Both the position numbers and the translations under genes were made by a program. Below the pieces are notes generated by a model that was not told the DNA's origin, made no database searches, and saw only the letters and a program-made list of their open reading frames with translations. From Treponema sp. (GTDB lineage: Bacteria; Spirochaetota; Spirochaetia; Treponematales; Breznakiellaceae), in assembly GCA_031273185.1 (NCBI GenBank), contig JAISSG010000010.1, positions 1-5,123 of the forward strand: 5,123 nt of DNA, read 5' to 3'. Positions 1 to 4,158 of this stretch are shown in pieces (position 1 is the stretch's first letter; each line of letters begins with the position of its first letter).

Positions 1-816
1 TTAAACGGCGCACAGGCCGGCGGCACAGACGGCAAGCGGATTTTTTCCAGTGACACTGCCCGATTGATCTGCTCGTTTCTGTCGGACCCCGGCGCGAGGG
101 TGCTGGCCTTTGGCTCTGCCGCAAATTTCAGGACACCCTTCCCCGCCATTTTCAAAACTGGTACTGCCAACCAGTACCAAAGCATCGTTGCCCTTGGCGC
201 CACCCCCCAGTACACGGCGGCGGTATGGATGGGCAACTTTACCGGCGAGACCGTTATCGGCAGGACGGGCAGTTCCATTCCCGCCGCCATTGTCCGGGAC
301 GCGCTGGTTTTCCTGCAGGGGGCGGCGATGCCACAGGGGTTCCCCGTGCCGGAAAACTGGCAGCCGCAGCGGATATGCGCCCTTTCCGGCATGGTGCCTA
401 CGGATGCCTGCCTTTCGGTGATCAGCGAATATGTGCGGCCAGGCGAAGATGCCGGCCCCTGCACCTGGCATCACATAGCCAATGGCCGAAGCGAGGTGGT
501 ATTCCCCGCCGAGTATCAGGCATGGTTTAACGCCGCGTCACGGCAAGGCACGCTTGACTACGGCTCCCGTCCGCTGGAAATCGCCAGCCCCCGCGACGGC
601 TTTGTCTACCTGAACAGCCCCGGCATCGGCAGGGATGAAATTCCCGTTGAGGTCATAGGGGGCAGCGAGGATGAATTGCGCGTAACGTTTAACGGGCGCA
701 TGTTTAATGTCAGGCGGCCATTTGTGTTTTACCTTGATCGCATGCCGGGCCTGCATACCTTGCATGTTCGCAGCGGCGACGAGGAAGATGCGATTACATT
801 TACCGTTGAACCCTGA
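1..816 (+). CDS. pbpC: Penicillin-binding protein 1C, C-terminal part (5' end outside window)
   Basis: The frame is open from base 1 to the TGA at 814-816, giving the last 271 residues of a class A penicillin-binding protein. These enzymes sit in the cytoplasmic membrane with their catalytic domains outside, polymerising and cross-linking peptidoglycan. The transpeptidase KTG box is seen as KTGTA at fragment residues 52-56, followed by the usual AVWMGN strand. The catalytic Ser-x-x-Lys and the glycosyltransferase domain would lie upstream of the window. A Cys-SG...Cys...Cys-x-W-H segment (C126, C137, C154) is typical of PBP1C. From about residue 191 to the end there is a small beta-rich domain (PLEIASPRDG onwards) matching the PBP1C C-terminal domain (BiPBP_C). 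In PBP1C-containing bacteria the gene usually follows an alpha-2-macroglobulin gene, which cannot be seen here. No terminator follows; the next gene converges 11 bases away. Confidence 0.93.
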   Translation, partial: LNGAQAGGTDGKRIFSSDTARLICSFLSDPGARVLAFGSAANFRTPFPAIFKTGTANQYQSIVALGATPQYTAAVWMGNFTGETVIGRTGSSIPAAIVRDALVFLQGAAMPQGFPVPENWQPQRICALSGMVPTDACLSVISEYVRPGEDAGPCTWHHIANGRSEVVFPAEYQAWFNAASRQGTLDYGSRPLEIASPRDGFVYLNSPGIGRDEIPVEVIGGSEDELRVTFNGRMFNVRRPFVFYLDRMPGLHTLHVRSGDEEDAITFTVEP

Positions 817-827
817 AAAATGTTACG

Positions 828-1214
828 CTAATGATGGTGCGAAGCCAATTCGGCAACGGCTTCTATTTCCACCAATACGTTTTTGGGAAGCTGCTTGACC
901 GCTATGGTTGAGCGGGCCGGCTTGCCGGTAAAATGCTTTGCGTACACTTCGTTAAACGCGGCGAAATCGCCCATGTCCGCAAGAAAGCAGGTAGTCTTGA
1001 CCACCCTCGCAAGGGAGGAACCCGCCGCTTTCAGCACCGCCGACAGGTTTTTGATGACCTGCTCGGTCTGTTCCACGATGCCGGTTCCCACCACCTCGCC
1101 GGTCCCGACCGAAATGGGTATCTGCCCTGAAGTAAACACAAAACTTCCCGATACGGAGCCCTGAGAATATGGCCCAATCGCCGCAGGAGCACTACTAGTC
1201 TGCACAGCCTTCAT
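828..1214 (-). CDS. ridA: RidA family 2-iminobutanoate/2-iminopropanoate deaminase
   Basis: This is a 128-residue protein of the RidA (YjgF/YER057c/UK114) family, whose members are cytosolic trimers. They hydrolyse reactive enamine/imine intermediates made by PLP enzymes such as threonine dehydratase, giving 2-oxoacids and ammonia. The full fold is present: AAIGPYSQG (residues 11-19), the SGQIP motif (29-33), PARS with the substrate-carboxylate-binding Arg101, and LPKNVLVEIEAVA with Glu116 at the position of the catalytic Glu. Arg101 and Glu116 are 15 residues apart, as in E. coli RidA (Arg105/Glu120), so an active enzyme is expected. The ATG at 1214 has a strong Shine-Dalgarno AGGAGAGGA at 1225-1217. 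The protein ends in a natural Ser-His-His-His tail. It lies 53 bases downstream of uppP on the same strand and may be co-transcribed with it. Family membership is near certain; the substrate is inferred from the family. Confidence 0.95.
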   Translation of the reverse strand: MKAVQTSSAPAAIGPYSQGSVSGSFVFTSGQIPISVGTGEVVGTGIVEQTEQVIKNLSAVLKAAGSSLARVVKTTCFLADMGDFAAFNEVYAKHFTGKPARSTIAVKQLPKNVLVEIEAVAELASHHH

Positions 1215-1267
1215 TGTCCTCTCCTGTGTCCTATTTTGCCCATAAAGCGCGAGTATGTAAAGGCATC

Positions 1268-2098
1268 TTAGAACACCAGATGCGTCGCAAACTGGTCAAC
1301 AAGAACCAGCGTCCCAAGGACGGCGGTGTAGATGGCAAAGCCGAACAGCGACTTTTCCCTGATGATCTTCAGCATGAACTTCACCGCAAAAAACCCGACG
1401 ATCGCGGCGCTCAGGCTTCCCGCGACAACCGCAGCCGCAGAGATGCCGCCGGCAGCAATGCCGCCGTTTGCCGCATCAGCCGCCGCGCCGCCCTTTGCCA
1501 GGTCTTTAACCTGCAAGACCACCGCGCCGAGTATCGCCGGTATCGACATCAAAAACGAGAAGCGGGCGGCAAAGTCCCGATCCAGCTTGCGGGAAAGGGC
1601 GCCGGAAATGGTTGCGCCCGAACGAGACAGGCCGGGGGCAATGGCGATGGCCTGCAAAACGCCGATGACCAGTGCGTCCAGCCAGCCCAGGCCCTCGGCT
1701 TTTTTCAGGCCGGGACCGGCGCGGCGGGAAAGCAACTCCGCAGTGACCAGAAGCGCCGTTGTCGCCAGGAAACAAAAACCCAGGAACTGCCCCGATTCAA
1801 AGGCATGCTCGATGGCATCGCCTAACAAAAGGGCGGCGGCGACCGCCGGAACCGTCGCCAGAATCAGCCAGCCGGTAAGCGGCTGAACGGGCCGCCGCAG
1901 GATCGCCCAGATGTCCCGCCGCAGAACCACAAAAACCGCCAGCAGGGTCCCCGCATGCACCATCGTGTCGAAGAACATCGCCGGCTCGGAAATGCCAAAT
2001 ATCTTCTGCAAGAGGACAAGGTGGCCCGAACTGCTTACCGGCAAGAACTCGGTAAGGCCCTGCACGGCCCCCAAAATGATGGCGCTTAAGATACTCAT
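1268..2098 (-). CDS. uppP: Undecaprenyl-diphosphatase UppP/BacA
   Basis: This is a 276-residue polytopic membrane protein of the BacA/UppP family, at full normal length. It removes a phosphate from undecaprenyl pyrophosphate so that the lipid carrier for peptidoglycan and other surface polymers can be reused; overproduction gives bacitracin resistance in well-studied species. Both signature regions are intact: QGLTEFLPVSSSGH at residues 13-26 (catalytic Glu17, with Ser and His26) and PGLSRSGAT at 155-163 (Arg159). Several hydrophobic helices span the rest. The cytoplasm/periplasm-facing stretch at about 202-222 is rich in Ala and Gly (AKGGAAADAANGGIAAGG), which looks like a flexible linker. 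The ATG shares its A with the TAA of the upstream regulator gene (TAATG), with a weak GGGAAG Shine-Dalgarno inside that gene, so translation is probably coupled. The pairing with a nearby pbpC and with ridA suggests an envelope-maintenance neighbourhood. Confidence 0.96.
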   Translation of the reverse strand: MSILSAIILGAVQGLTEFLPVSSSGHLVLLQKIFGISEPAMFFDTMVHAGTLLAVFVVLRRDIWAILRRPVQPLTGWLILATVPAVAAALLLGDAIEHAFESGQFLGFCFLATTALLVTAELLSRRAGPGLKKAEGLGWLDALVIGVLQAIAIAPGLSRSGATISGALSRKLDRDFAARFSFLMSIPAILGAVVLQVKDLAKGGAAADAANGGIAAGGISAAAVVAGSLSAAIVGFFAVKFMLKIIREKSLFGFAIYTAVLGTLVLVDQFATHLVF

Positions 2099-2487
2099 TA
2101 TGACTTCCCATCCAAGCTATGCTCGTGCTTCCAGTTTTCAATGTGGTTCTTTATCGCCAAAAAACTCTTTTCGCTCATGGCGTGTTCCATTTTGCATGCG
2201 TCGTGCACGGCGGTTTTTTTATCGACCCCTAAAAAGACAAGCCAGTCGGAAATTGCAACGTGCCGCTCGTACATCGTGTCCGCTATCTTGCGGCCCTTCC
2301 CGGTCAGCGTGATGTAGCCGTCAACGTCCACCGCGATGTAGCCCTTCGTGCGGAGGTTTTTCATGGCGACGCTCACGCTGGGCTTGGAGTATTCAAGCTC
2401 GTTCACGATGTCAATCGAGCGAACCCCATCCCCCTTGAGGCTTAACACGAGAATGGTCTCCAGATAGTTCTCAGCCGATTCCTTCAA
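2098..2487 (-). CDS. DtxR/IdeR-type iron-dependent transcriptional regulator
   Basis: This 129-residue protein belongs to the DtxR/MntR family: an N-terminal winged helix (residues about 1-62, recognition helix around SKPSVSVAMKNLR, wing VDGYITLT) and a metal-binding/dimerisation domain (about 65-123). It has no C-terminal SH3-like domain, as in MntR and short clostridial homologues. Metal ligands can be read by alignment from memory: Glu10, His76, Cys98, Glu101 and His102, with Asn7 where MntR has Asp8 and DtxR has Met10. The Cys-x-x-Glu-His pattern is that of iron-sensing DtxR/IdeR; manganese-sensing MntR has Glu at the Cys position. The start is TTG at 2487: a TGA in the same frame lies immediately upstream (2490-2488), and AGGTGG at 2499-2494 serves as ribosome binding site. 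It overlaps the upstream 35-residue ORF by TTGA and the downstream uppP by TAATG. Three DtxR-like boxes before feoA make feoAB its likely target; Fe(II) sensing is inferred. Confidence 0.92.
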   Translation of the reverse strand: MKESAENYLETILVLSLKGDGVRSIDIVNELEYSKPSVSVAMKNLRTKGYIAVDVDGYITLTGKGRKIADTMYERHVAISDWLVFLGVDKKTAVHDACKMEHAMSEKSFLAIKNHIENWKHEHSLDGKS

Positions 2488-2591
2488 TCACTTCCACCTG
2501 TACGATCTTTTTCATTTCTCATTTTTAATGCAGCAAATCCCCCGGCAAGCACTATGATAACAATTACTCCAATGACAAAATCAAATAGCAT
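2484..2591 (-). CDS. 35-residue single-helix membrane peptide, possibly FeoB-associated type
   Basis: This short ORF encodes MLFDFVIGVIVIIVLAGGFA followed by a charged tail ending in DRTGGSD. Residues 3-22 form one uninterrupted hydrophobic helix, followed by a Lys/Arg-rich segment (KMRNEKDR) that would stay in the cytoplasm, so the N-terminus should face outside. Three things support it: a strong GGAGG Shine-Dalgarno 7 bases before the ATG, a 1-base gap from the preceding ORF, and a stop codon overlapping the TTG start of the iron regulator as TTGA. The size and layout recall the small FeoB-associated Cys-rich membrane proteins found near feo genes, in which one N-terminal helix is followed by a Cys-rich tail. 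This peptide has no cysteine, so that assignment is an inference from topology and context only. It could be an accessory to FeoB or simply a leader peptide that couples translation of the regulator. Confidence 0.72.
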   Translation of the reverse strand: MLFDFVIGVIVIIVLAGGFAALKMRNEKDRTGGSD

Positions 2592-2592
2592 A

Positions 2593-2781
2593 TTATTGCC
2601 TCCATTGGCCAATTTGGACTGCCCACGACAGCGATTGTCCACACAAGCGCTTTTCAAGTTCTTTCTCTTGTTGCTTTTCCTCTAAGAAATCATCTATGGA
2701 TATTTTCCCGTCCGAGAACATTCCGATTAGATGATCAAAACGGGGCTTTTCCTCATATTCAATTTCAATACACTGTTGCAC
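2593..2781 (-). CDS. Small protein resembling the C-terminus of an antitoxin; possible remnant
   Basis: This is a 62-residue ORF starting with GTG and ending in TAA. Residues 15-43 (FDHLIGMFSDGKISIDDFLEEKQQEKELE) have the look of the toxin-wrapping tail of small antitoxins: a short hydrophobic core, then an acidic, Glu/Lys-rich helix ending in EKELE. The usual N-terminal DNA-binding domain is missing, as is a partner toxin directly after it. The last 18 residues (RLCGQSLSWAVQIGQWRQ) do not look like part of that family, which suggests a truncation or fusion. It follows the ribbon-helix-helix antitoxin by 4 bases and precedes the membrane peptide by 1 base. No convincing Shine-Dalgarno precedes the GTG, so translation probably depends on coupling with the gene before it. 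An in-frame TAG (from about 2797) prevents any long upstream extension. The antitoxin link rests on pattern recognition, not on a search. Confidence 0.55.
   Translation of the reverse strand: MQQCIEIEYEEKPRFDHLIGMFSDGKISIDDFLEEKQQEKELEKRLCGQSLSWAVQIGQWRQ
2599..2603 (-). promoter_or_regulatory. Ribosome binding site of the 35-residue membrane peptide
   Basis: GGAGG on the minus strand, with a spacer of 7 bases to the ATG at 2591. It lies inside the last codons of the 62-residue ORF. It is the best Shine-Dalgarno in this stretch and is the main reason to accept the very short ORF that follows. Confidence 0.75.
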
Positions 2782-2785
2782 TGAC

Positions 2786-3037
2786 TTAATGCGCTACCGC
2801 CACACTGGTATCTACAACGGCGATTTTTTCCCGTACCATTTCACCAATGAGTTCCGTAGGCGTTTTTTTTGTCGCAAGCGCCATTGTCAAAAGATAGTCC
2901 TCTGACAGGCGATCCAGTGCCACCATGCGAAATCCCTGACGTGTGGTAACTCCGCCCTTTGTAGGGTCAACCTTCGGCAAATGCTTGGTAAAATATTCAT
3001 CCAATGCATCGGCTTCTTCTTCAGTCATATCAAGCAT
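2786..3037 (-). CDS. Putative ribbon-helix-helix antitoxin
   Basis: This is an 83-residue acidic protein. The N-terminal 35 residues (MTEEEADALDEYFTKHLPKV...) are probably the toxin-contacting or flexible part. Residues 36-73 fit a ribbon-helix-helix DNA-binding fold: strand FRMVALD (36-42), helix LSEDYLLTMALATKK (44-58), turn at Thr-Pro, and helix TELIGEMVREKIA (61-73). Such proteins bind palindromic operators as dimers and neutralise the toxin they are encoded with. The ATG at 3037 has GAGAGG 7-8 bases upstream, and the gene begins 4 bases after the stop of the BrnT-like toxin gene. Toxin-first order is the arrangement of brnT-brnA. The whole-length sequence type (EADALDEY...KVDP...FRMV) is one I associate with small proteins paired with such toxins in treponemes; this is recollection, not a search. 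The exact family remains unassigned. Confidence 0.72.
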   Translation of the reverse strand: MLDMTEEEADALDEYFTKHLPKVDPTKGGVTTRQGFRMVALDRLSEDYLLTMALATKKTPTELIGEMVREKIAVVDTSVAVAH

Positions 3038-3041
3038 ACAA

Positions 3042-3299
3042 TTACCTCTCTCGTTTCAACAATGGACGTAACGCATTCCGGCACGGCATGGCGTGGAATA
3101 CACTCACCTTATCCTCGCCAAGATCATTATACATCACTTCAAGCAGATTGCCACGGGTGTTGAAGCCAAGAAGCAGGTACTTGTTCTCGAATCCTTCAAC
3201 AAGGCGATCATATTTAGCGGTATTGAATGCCCAGAAAATATCCGCCTCTTTAACACCATGCCTGAAAGCCGATCGCTTGCAAACAATCTCAAGAGCCAT
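3042..3299 (-). CDS. Putative BrnT-like toxin of a type II toxin-antitoxin pair
   Basis: This is a basic protein of 85 residues from the ATG at 3299. The layout is that of BrnT-type toxins, which share the RelE/ParE ribonuclease fold: a start of KRSAFRHGVKEADI (residues 8-21, the family's K-HGV helix), a strand KYLLLGF (40-46), a turn at NTRGNLL, strand EVMYNDL (54-60) and a final VSVFHAMPCRNALRPLL (66-81). BrnT ends in a comparable strand with S-A-R; here the strand carries His69, Ala70, Met71 and Arg74, so it is a related but distinct family. I prefer the ATG at 3299, which has AAGGTG upstream. An ATG six codons earlier at 3317 is in frame but has only a poorly placed GGGG. The antitoxin gene follows after 4 bases. 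The gene begins 38 bases after the stop of the DUF2141 gene. Ribonuclease activity is inferred from the family resemblance. Confidence 0.72.
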   Translation of the reverse strand: MALEIVCKRSAFRHGVKEADIFWAFNTAKYDRLVEGFENKYLLLGFNTRGNLLEVMYNDLGEDKVSVFHAMPCRNALRPLLKRER

Positions 3300-3337
3300 A
3301 TCCGCACCTTGACACATTTCCCCAATTGTTCCAAGTT

Positions 3338-3769
3338 CTACTTAATCTGCCGCAGATTTATTGTTAGCCTGTTTGAGTTATTGTTTATGGGGATTTTCAG
3401 CTTGTTAAACCCGCCTGGGATACCACGGCTGTGGTTTGATAATCCTACAGGTTCTCTTGGCATACCAAGAAAGTTTGTATCCGATTTTCCGTTATTATTG
3501 GTATCCTGAAACAGCGAAATGACGTATTCGCCTTCCAGTATATCAAATGGATAGACAATACTCTGGCTTGTGCTTTCCAAAACATACGTAGCGTAAGGAA
3601 TATCATTTCTGTAATCCCTTTCATTTGAATATATTCTTACATATATTTGCCCTTGATTTACATTTATTCCAGTAATTTCCAATGCGAAACTTATAGCATC
3701 ATTAGCGAATATATTGCCAATAAATACCATTATAAAAAAGATAAAGAACACAATTCCTCTGTTGAACAT
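3338..3769 (-). CDS. Secreted DUF2141 domain protein
   Basis: This 143-residue protein begins with a clear signal peptide: a positive N-terminus, a long Phe/Ile/Val core (residues 6-19) and a probable cleavage after IFA at residue 22. The mature part is a single beta-sandwich of the DUF2141 family: GQIYVRIYSNE (40-50), the central segment IVYPFDILEGEYVISLFQDTNNNGKSD (71-97), and LGMPREPVGLSN (101-112), the family's characteristic Leu-Gly-x-Pro-x-Glu-x-x-Gly-x-Ser-Asn signature. The loop D89-x-N91-x-N93-G-x-x-D97 looks like a calcium-binding loop. Function in the family is unknown; export to the periplasm or cell surface is expected. The ATG at 3769 has AAGGAG 7 bases upstream and its own promoter. 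It is clearly AT-richer in composition and codon choice (ATA, AAT, TTA) than the GC-rich genes around it, suggesting recent acquisition or a different history. Confidence 0.85.
   Translation of the reverse strand: MFNRGIVFFIFFIMVFIGNIFANDAISFALEITGINVNQGQIYVRIYSNERDYRNDIPYATYVLESTSQSIVYPFDILEGEYVISLFQDTNNNGKSDTNFLGMPREPVGLSNHSRGIPGGFNKLKIPINNNSNRLTINLRQIK
3344..3358. promoter_or_regulatory. Palindrome AATCTGC-C-GCAGATT, possible operator before the toxin-antitoxin pair
   Basis: This is a perfect 7-base inverted repeat around one central base, inside the last codons of the DUF2141 gene and 45 bases upstream of the preferred toxin start. Ribbon-helix-helix antitoxins commonly repress their own operon by binding such palindromes. 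I see no convincing -35/-10 pair next to it, so the role is inferred from position only. As RNA on the minus strand it lacks a following U-run, so it is not a terminator for the DUF2141 gene. Confidence 0.35.
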
Positions 3770-3789
3770 TTTATGTCTCCTTATTTTGC

Positions 3790-3818
3790 ATTCTATTCAA
3801 TTTCCATAATTATTTCAA
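3790..3818 (-). promoter_or_regulatory. Sigma-70/A-type promoter for the DUF2141 gene
   Basis: On the minus strand TTGAAA (3818-3813) is followed after exactly 17 bases by TAGAAT (3795-3790), each matching the consensus at five of six positions. Transcription would begin near 3783, right before the AAGGAG ribosome binding site (3782-3777), giving a leader of about 14 bases. This promoter may drive the whole minus-strand run. Confidence 0.65.
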
Positions 3819-3974
3819 GTCATTCTTCCGAAACTAACCCGAACCAAAGGTTCGCAGTTTGCGGAACACGCTCAATCATATGTATACTTTTTCATACAAT
3901 AATAGCGGTGATTATCCCCTGGCTCCAGGTATCTGCCATCAAAACAGCACCTGTCGTTTCGGCTGAAAAAACCG
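3819..3974. other. Intergenic region without a gene; several short inverted repeats
   Basis: No coding sequence is supported here on either strand. Short inverted repeats are present: CGAACC-AAA-GGTTCG (3840-3854), CGCA-GTT-TGCG (3853-3863), CCTGG-CT-CCAGG (3918-3929), CAGGT/ACCTG (3926-3930 with 3949-3953) and an outer AGCGGT/ACCGCT pair (3904-3909 with 3971-3976). A lone CTAACC at 3834-3839 matches one half of the iron boxes further right. The inner pairs overlap and could not all form together. I recognise no known RNA family or attachment site. Confidence 0.4.
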
Positions 3975-3998
3975 CTTGACAAAAAGGAAGAAGAGTGG

Positions 3999-4055
3999 TT
4001 TTCTCTTGCTTTTTCCCCCTTTGCTCTTTTCTCCTTGCTCTTTGCTCTTTTTCCC
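3999..4055. repeat. Pyrimidine-rich low-complexity tract with TTGCTCTTT-type repeats
   Basis: This stretch of T and C is interrupted only by G in four TTGCT units at 4006, 4021, 4035 and 4042; the last two are spaced 7 bases apart in a GCTCTTTGCTCTTT run. It looks like an imperfect expanding microsatellite. On the minus strand it reads as AAAGAGCAAAGAGC repeats and yields spurious Lys/Arg/Ala/Glu-rich peptides. It lies directly upstream of the feo promoter. Confidence 0.7.
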
Positions 4056-4064
4056 AAAACCCTC

Positions 4065-4093
4065 TTGACAAGGCAGTTAGGATACGCTAACCT
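4065..4093 (+). promoter_or_regulatory. Promoter of feoAB
   Basis: A perfect -35 box TTGACA (4065-4070) is followed by a 17-base spacer and the weaker -10 TAACCT (4088-4093), which keeps the conserved first T, second A and last T. Transcription would start near 4100, leaving a leader of about 65 bases. The -10 box lies inside the first DtxR-like operator, so a bound repressor would block RNA polymerase. Confidence 0.65.
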
Positions 4094-4095
4094 TT
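4077..4095. promoter_or_regulatory. DtxR/IdeR-like iron box 1
   Basis: TTAGGATACGCTAACCTTT agrees with the classical DtxR consensus TTAGGTTAGCCTAACCTAA at 14 of 19 positions by hand count, with both outer half-sites TTAGG and CTAACC kept. It covers the feo -10 box. Confidence 0.65.
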
Positions 4096-4101
4096 AAGTA
4101 G

Positions 4102-4120
4102 TTAGGTAAGACTAACCTGT
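4102..4120. promoter_or_regulatory. DtxR/IdeR-like iron box 2
   Basis: TTAGGTAAGACTAACCTGT agrees with the DtxR consensus at 15 of 19 positions by hand count. It starts 25 bases after box 1 and lies at the expected transcription start. Its GTTAG/CTAAC arms followed by eight T could also act as a weak terminator-like hairpin. Confidence 0.65.
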
Positions 4121-4134
4121 TTTTTTTACATATA

Positions 4135-4152
4135 GGTTAGTCATAACTAACC
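4135..4152. promoter_or_regulatory. Inverted repeat 3 with the same half-sites, abutting the feoA ribosome binding site
   Basis: GGTTAGT-CATA-ACTAACC is a perfect 7-base inverted repeat with a 4-base centre. It uses the same GGTTAG/CTAACC half-sites as the two boxes before it, but its half-sites are 5 bases further apart than in a normal DtxR box. It ends one base before the Shine-Dalgarno of feoA, so it may act as a variant operator or as an RNA hairpin in the leader. Confidence 0.55.
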
Positions 4153-4158
4153 AAGGAG
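4153..4158 (+). promoter_or_regulatory. Ribosome binding site of feoA
   Basis: AAGGAG with 7 bases to the ATG at 4166. It directly follows the third inverted repeat, which as an RNA hairpin could affect its accessibility. Confidence 0.85.

Noticed and set aside
1214..1825. Long + strand frames opposite uppP
   Set aside because: They are Arg/Ala/Gly-rich shadow frames; uppP on the minus strand has both family signatures and coupling to the regulator.
2471..2515. A 14-residue minus-strand reading frame (MKKIVQVEVIEGIG)
   Set aside because: It overlaps the 35-residue peptide and the regulator in a third frame and has no ribosome binding site of its own.
3300..3317. Six-codon N-terminal extension of the toxin (MCQGAD)
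   Set aside because: The upstream ATG has only a GGGG a few bases away, while the ATG at 3299 has a better placed AAGGTG and gives the typical length. The longer form cannot be excluded.
3840..3863. CGAACC-AAA-GGTTCG and CGCA-GTT-TGCG as an attachment site, tRNA fragment or terminator
   Set aside because: Short hairpins without a T-run, without a nearby integrase and without a tRNA-like cloverleaf.
3820..3879. A 19-residue minus-strand reading frame (MIERVPQTANLWFGLVSEE), in frame after a stop with an upstream stretch VLMADTWSQGIITAIIV
   Set aside because: No Shine-Dalgarno, no recognisable similarity and a stop between the two parts. It could be a gene remnant, but nothing supports this beyond an open frame.
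3976..3981. TTGACA as a second feo -35 box
   Set aside because: No acceptable -10 box lies 16-18 bases downstream; the copy at 4065 has one.
3872..4057. A 61-residue minus-strand reading frame starting MGKRAKSKEKRAKGEK
   Set aside because: Its basic N-terminal half is only the translation of the pyrimidine-rich repeat tract. The rest matches no family I know, and there is no ribosome binding site.
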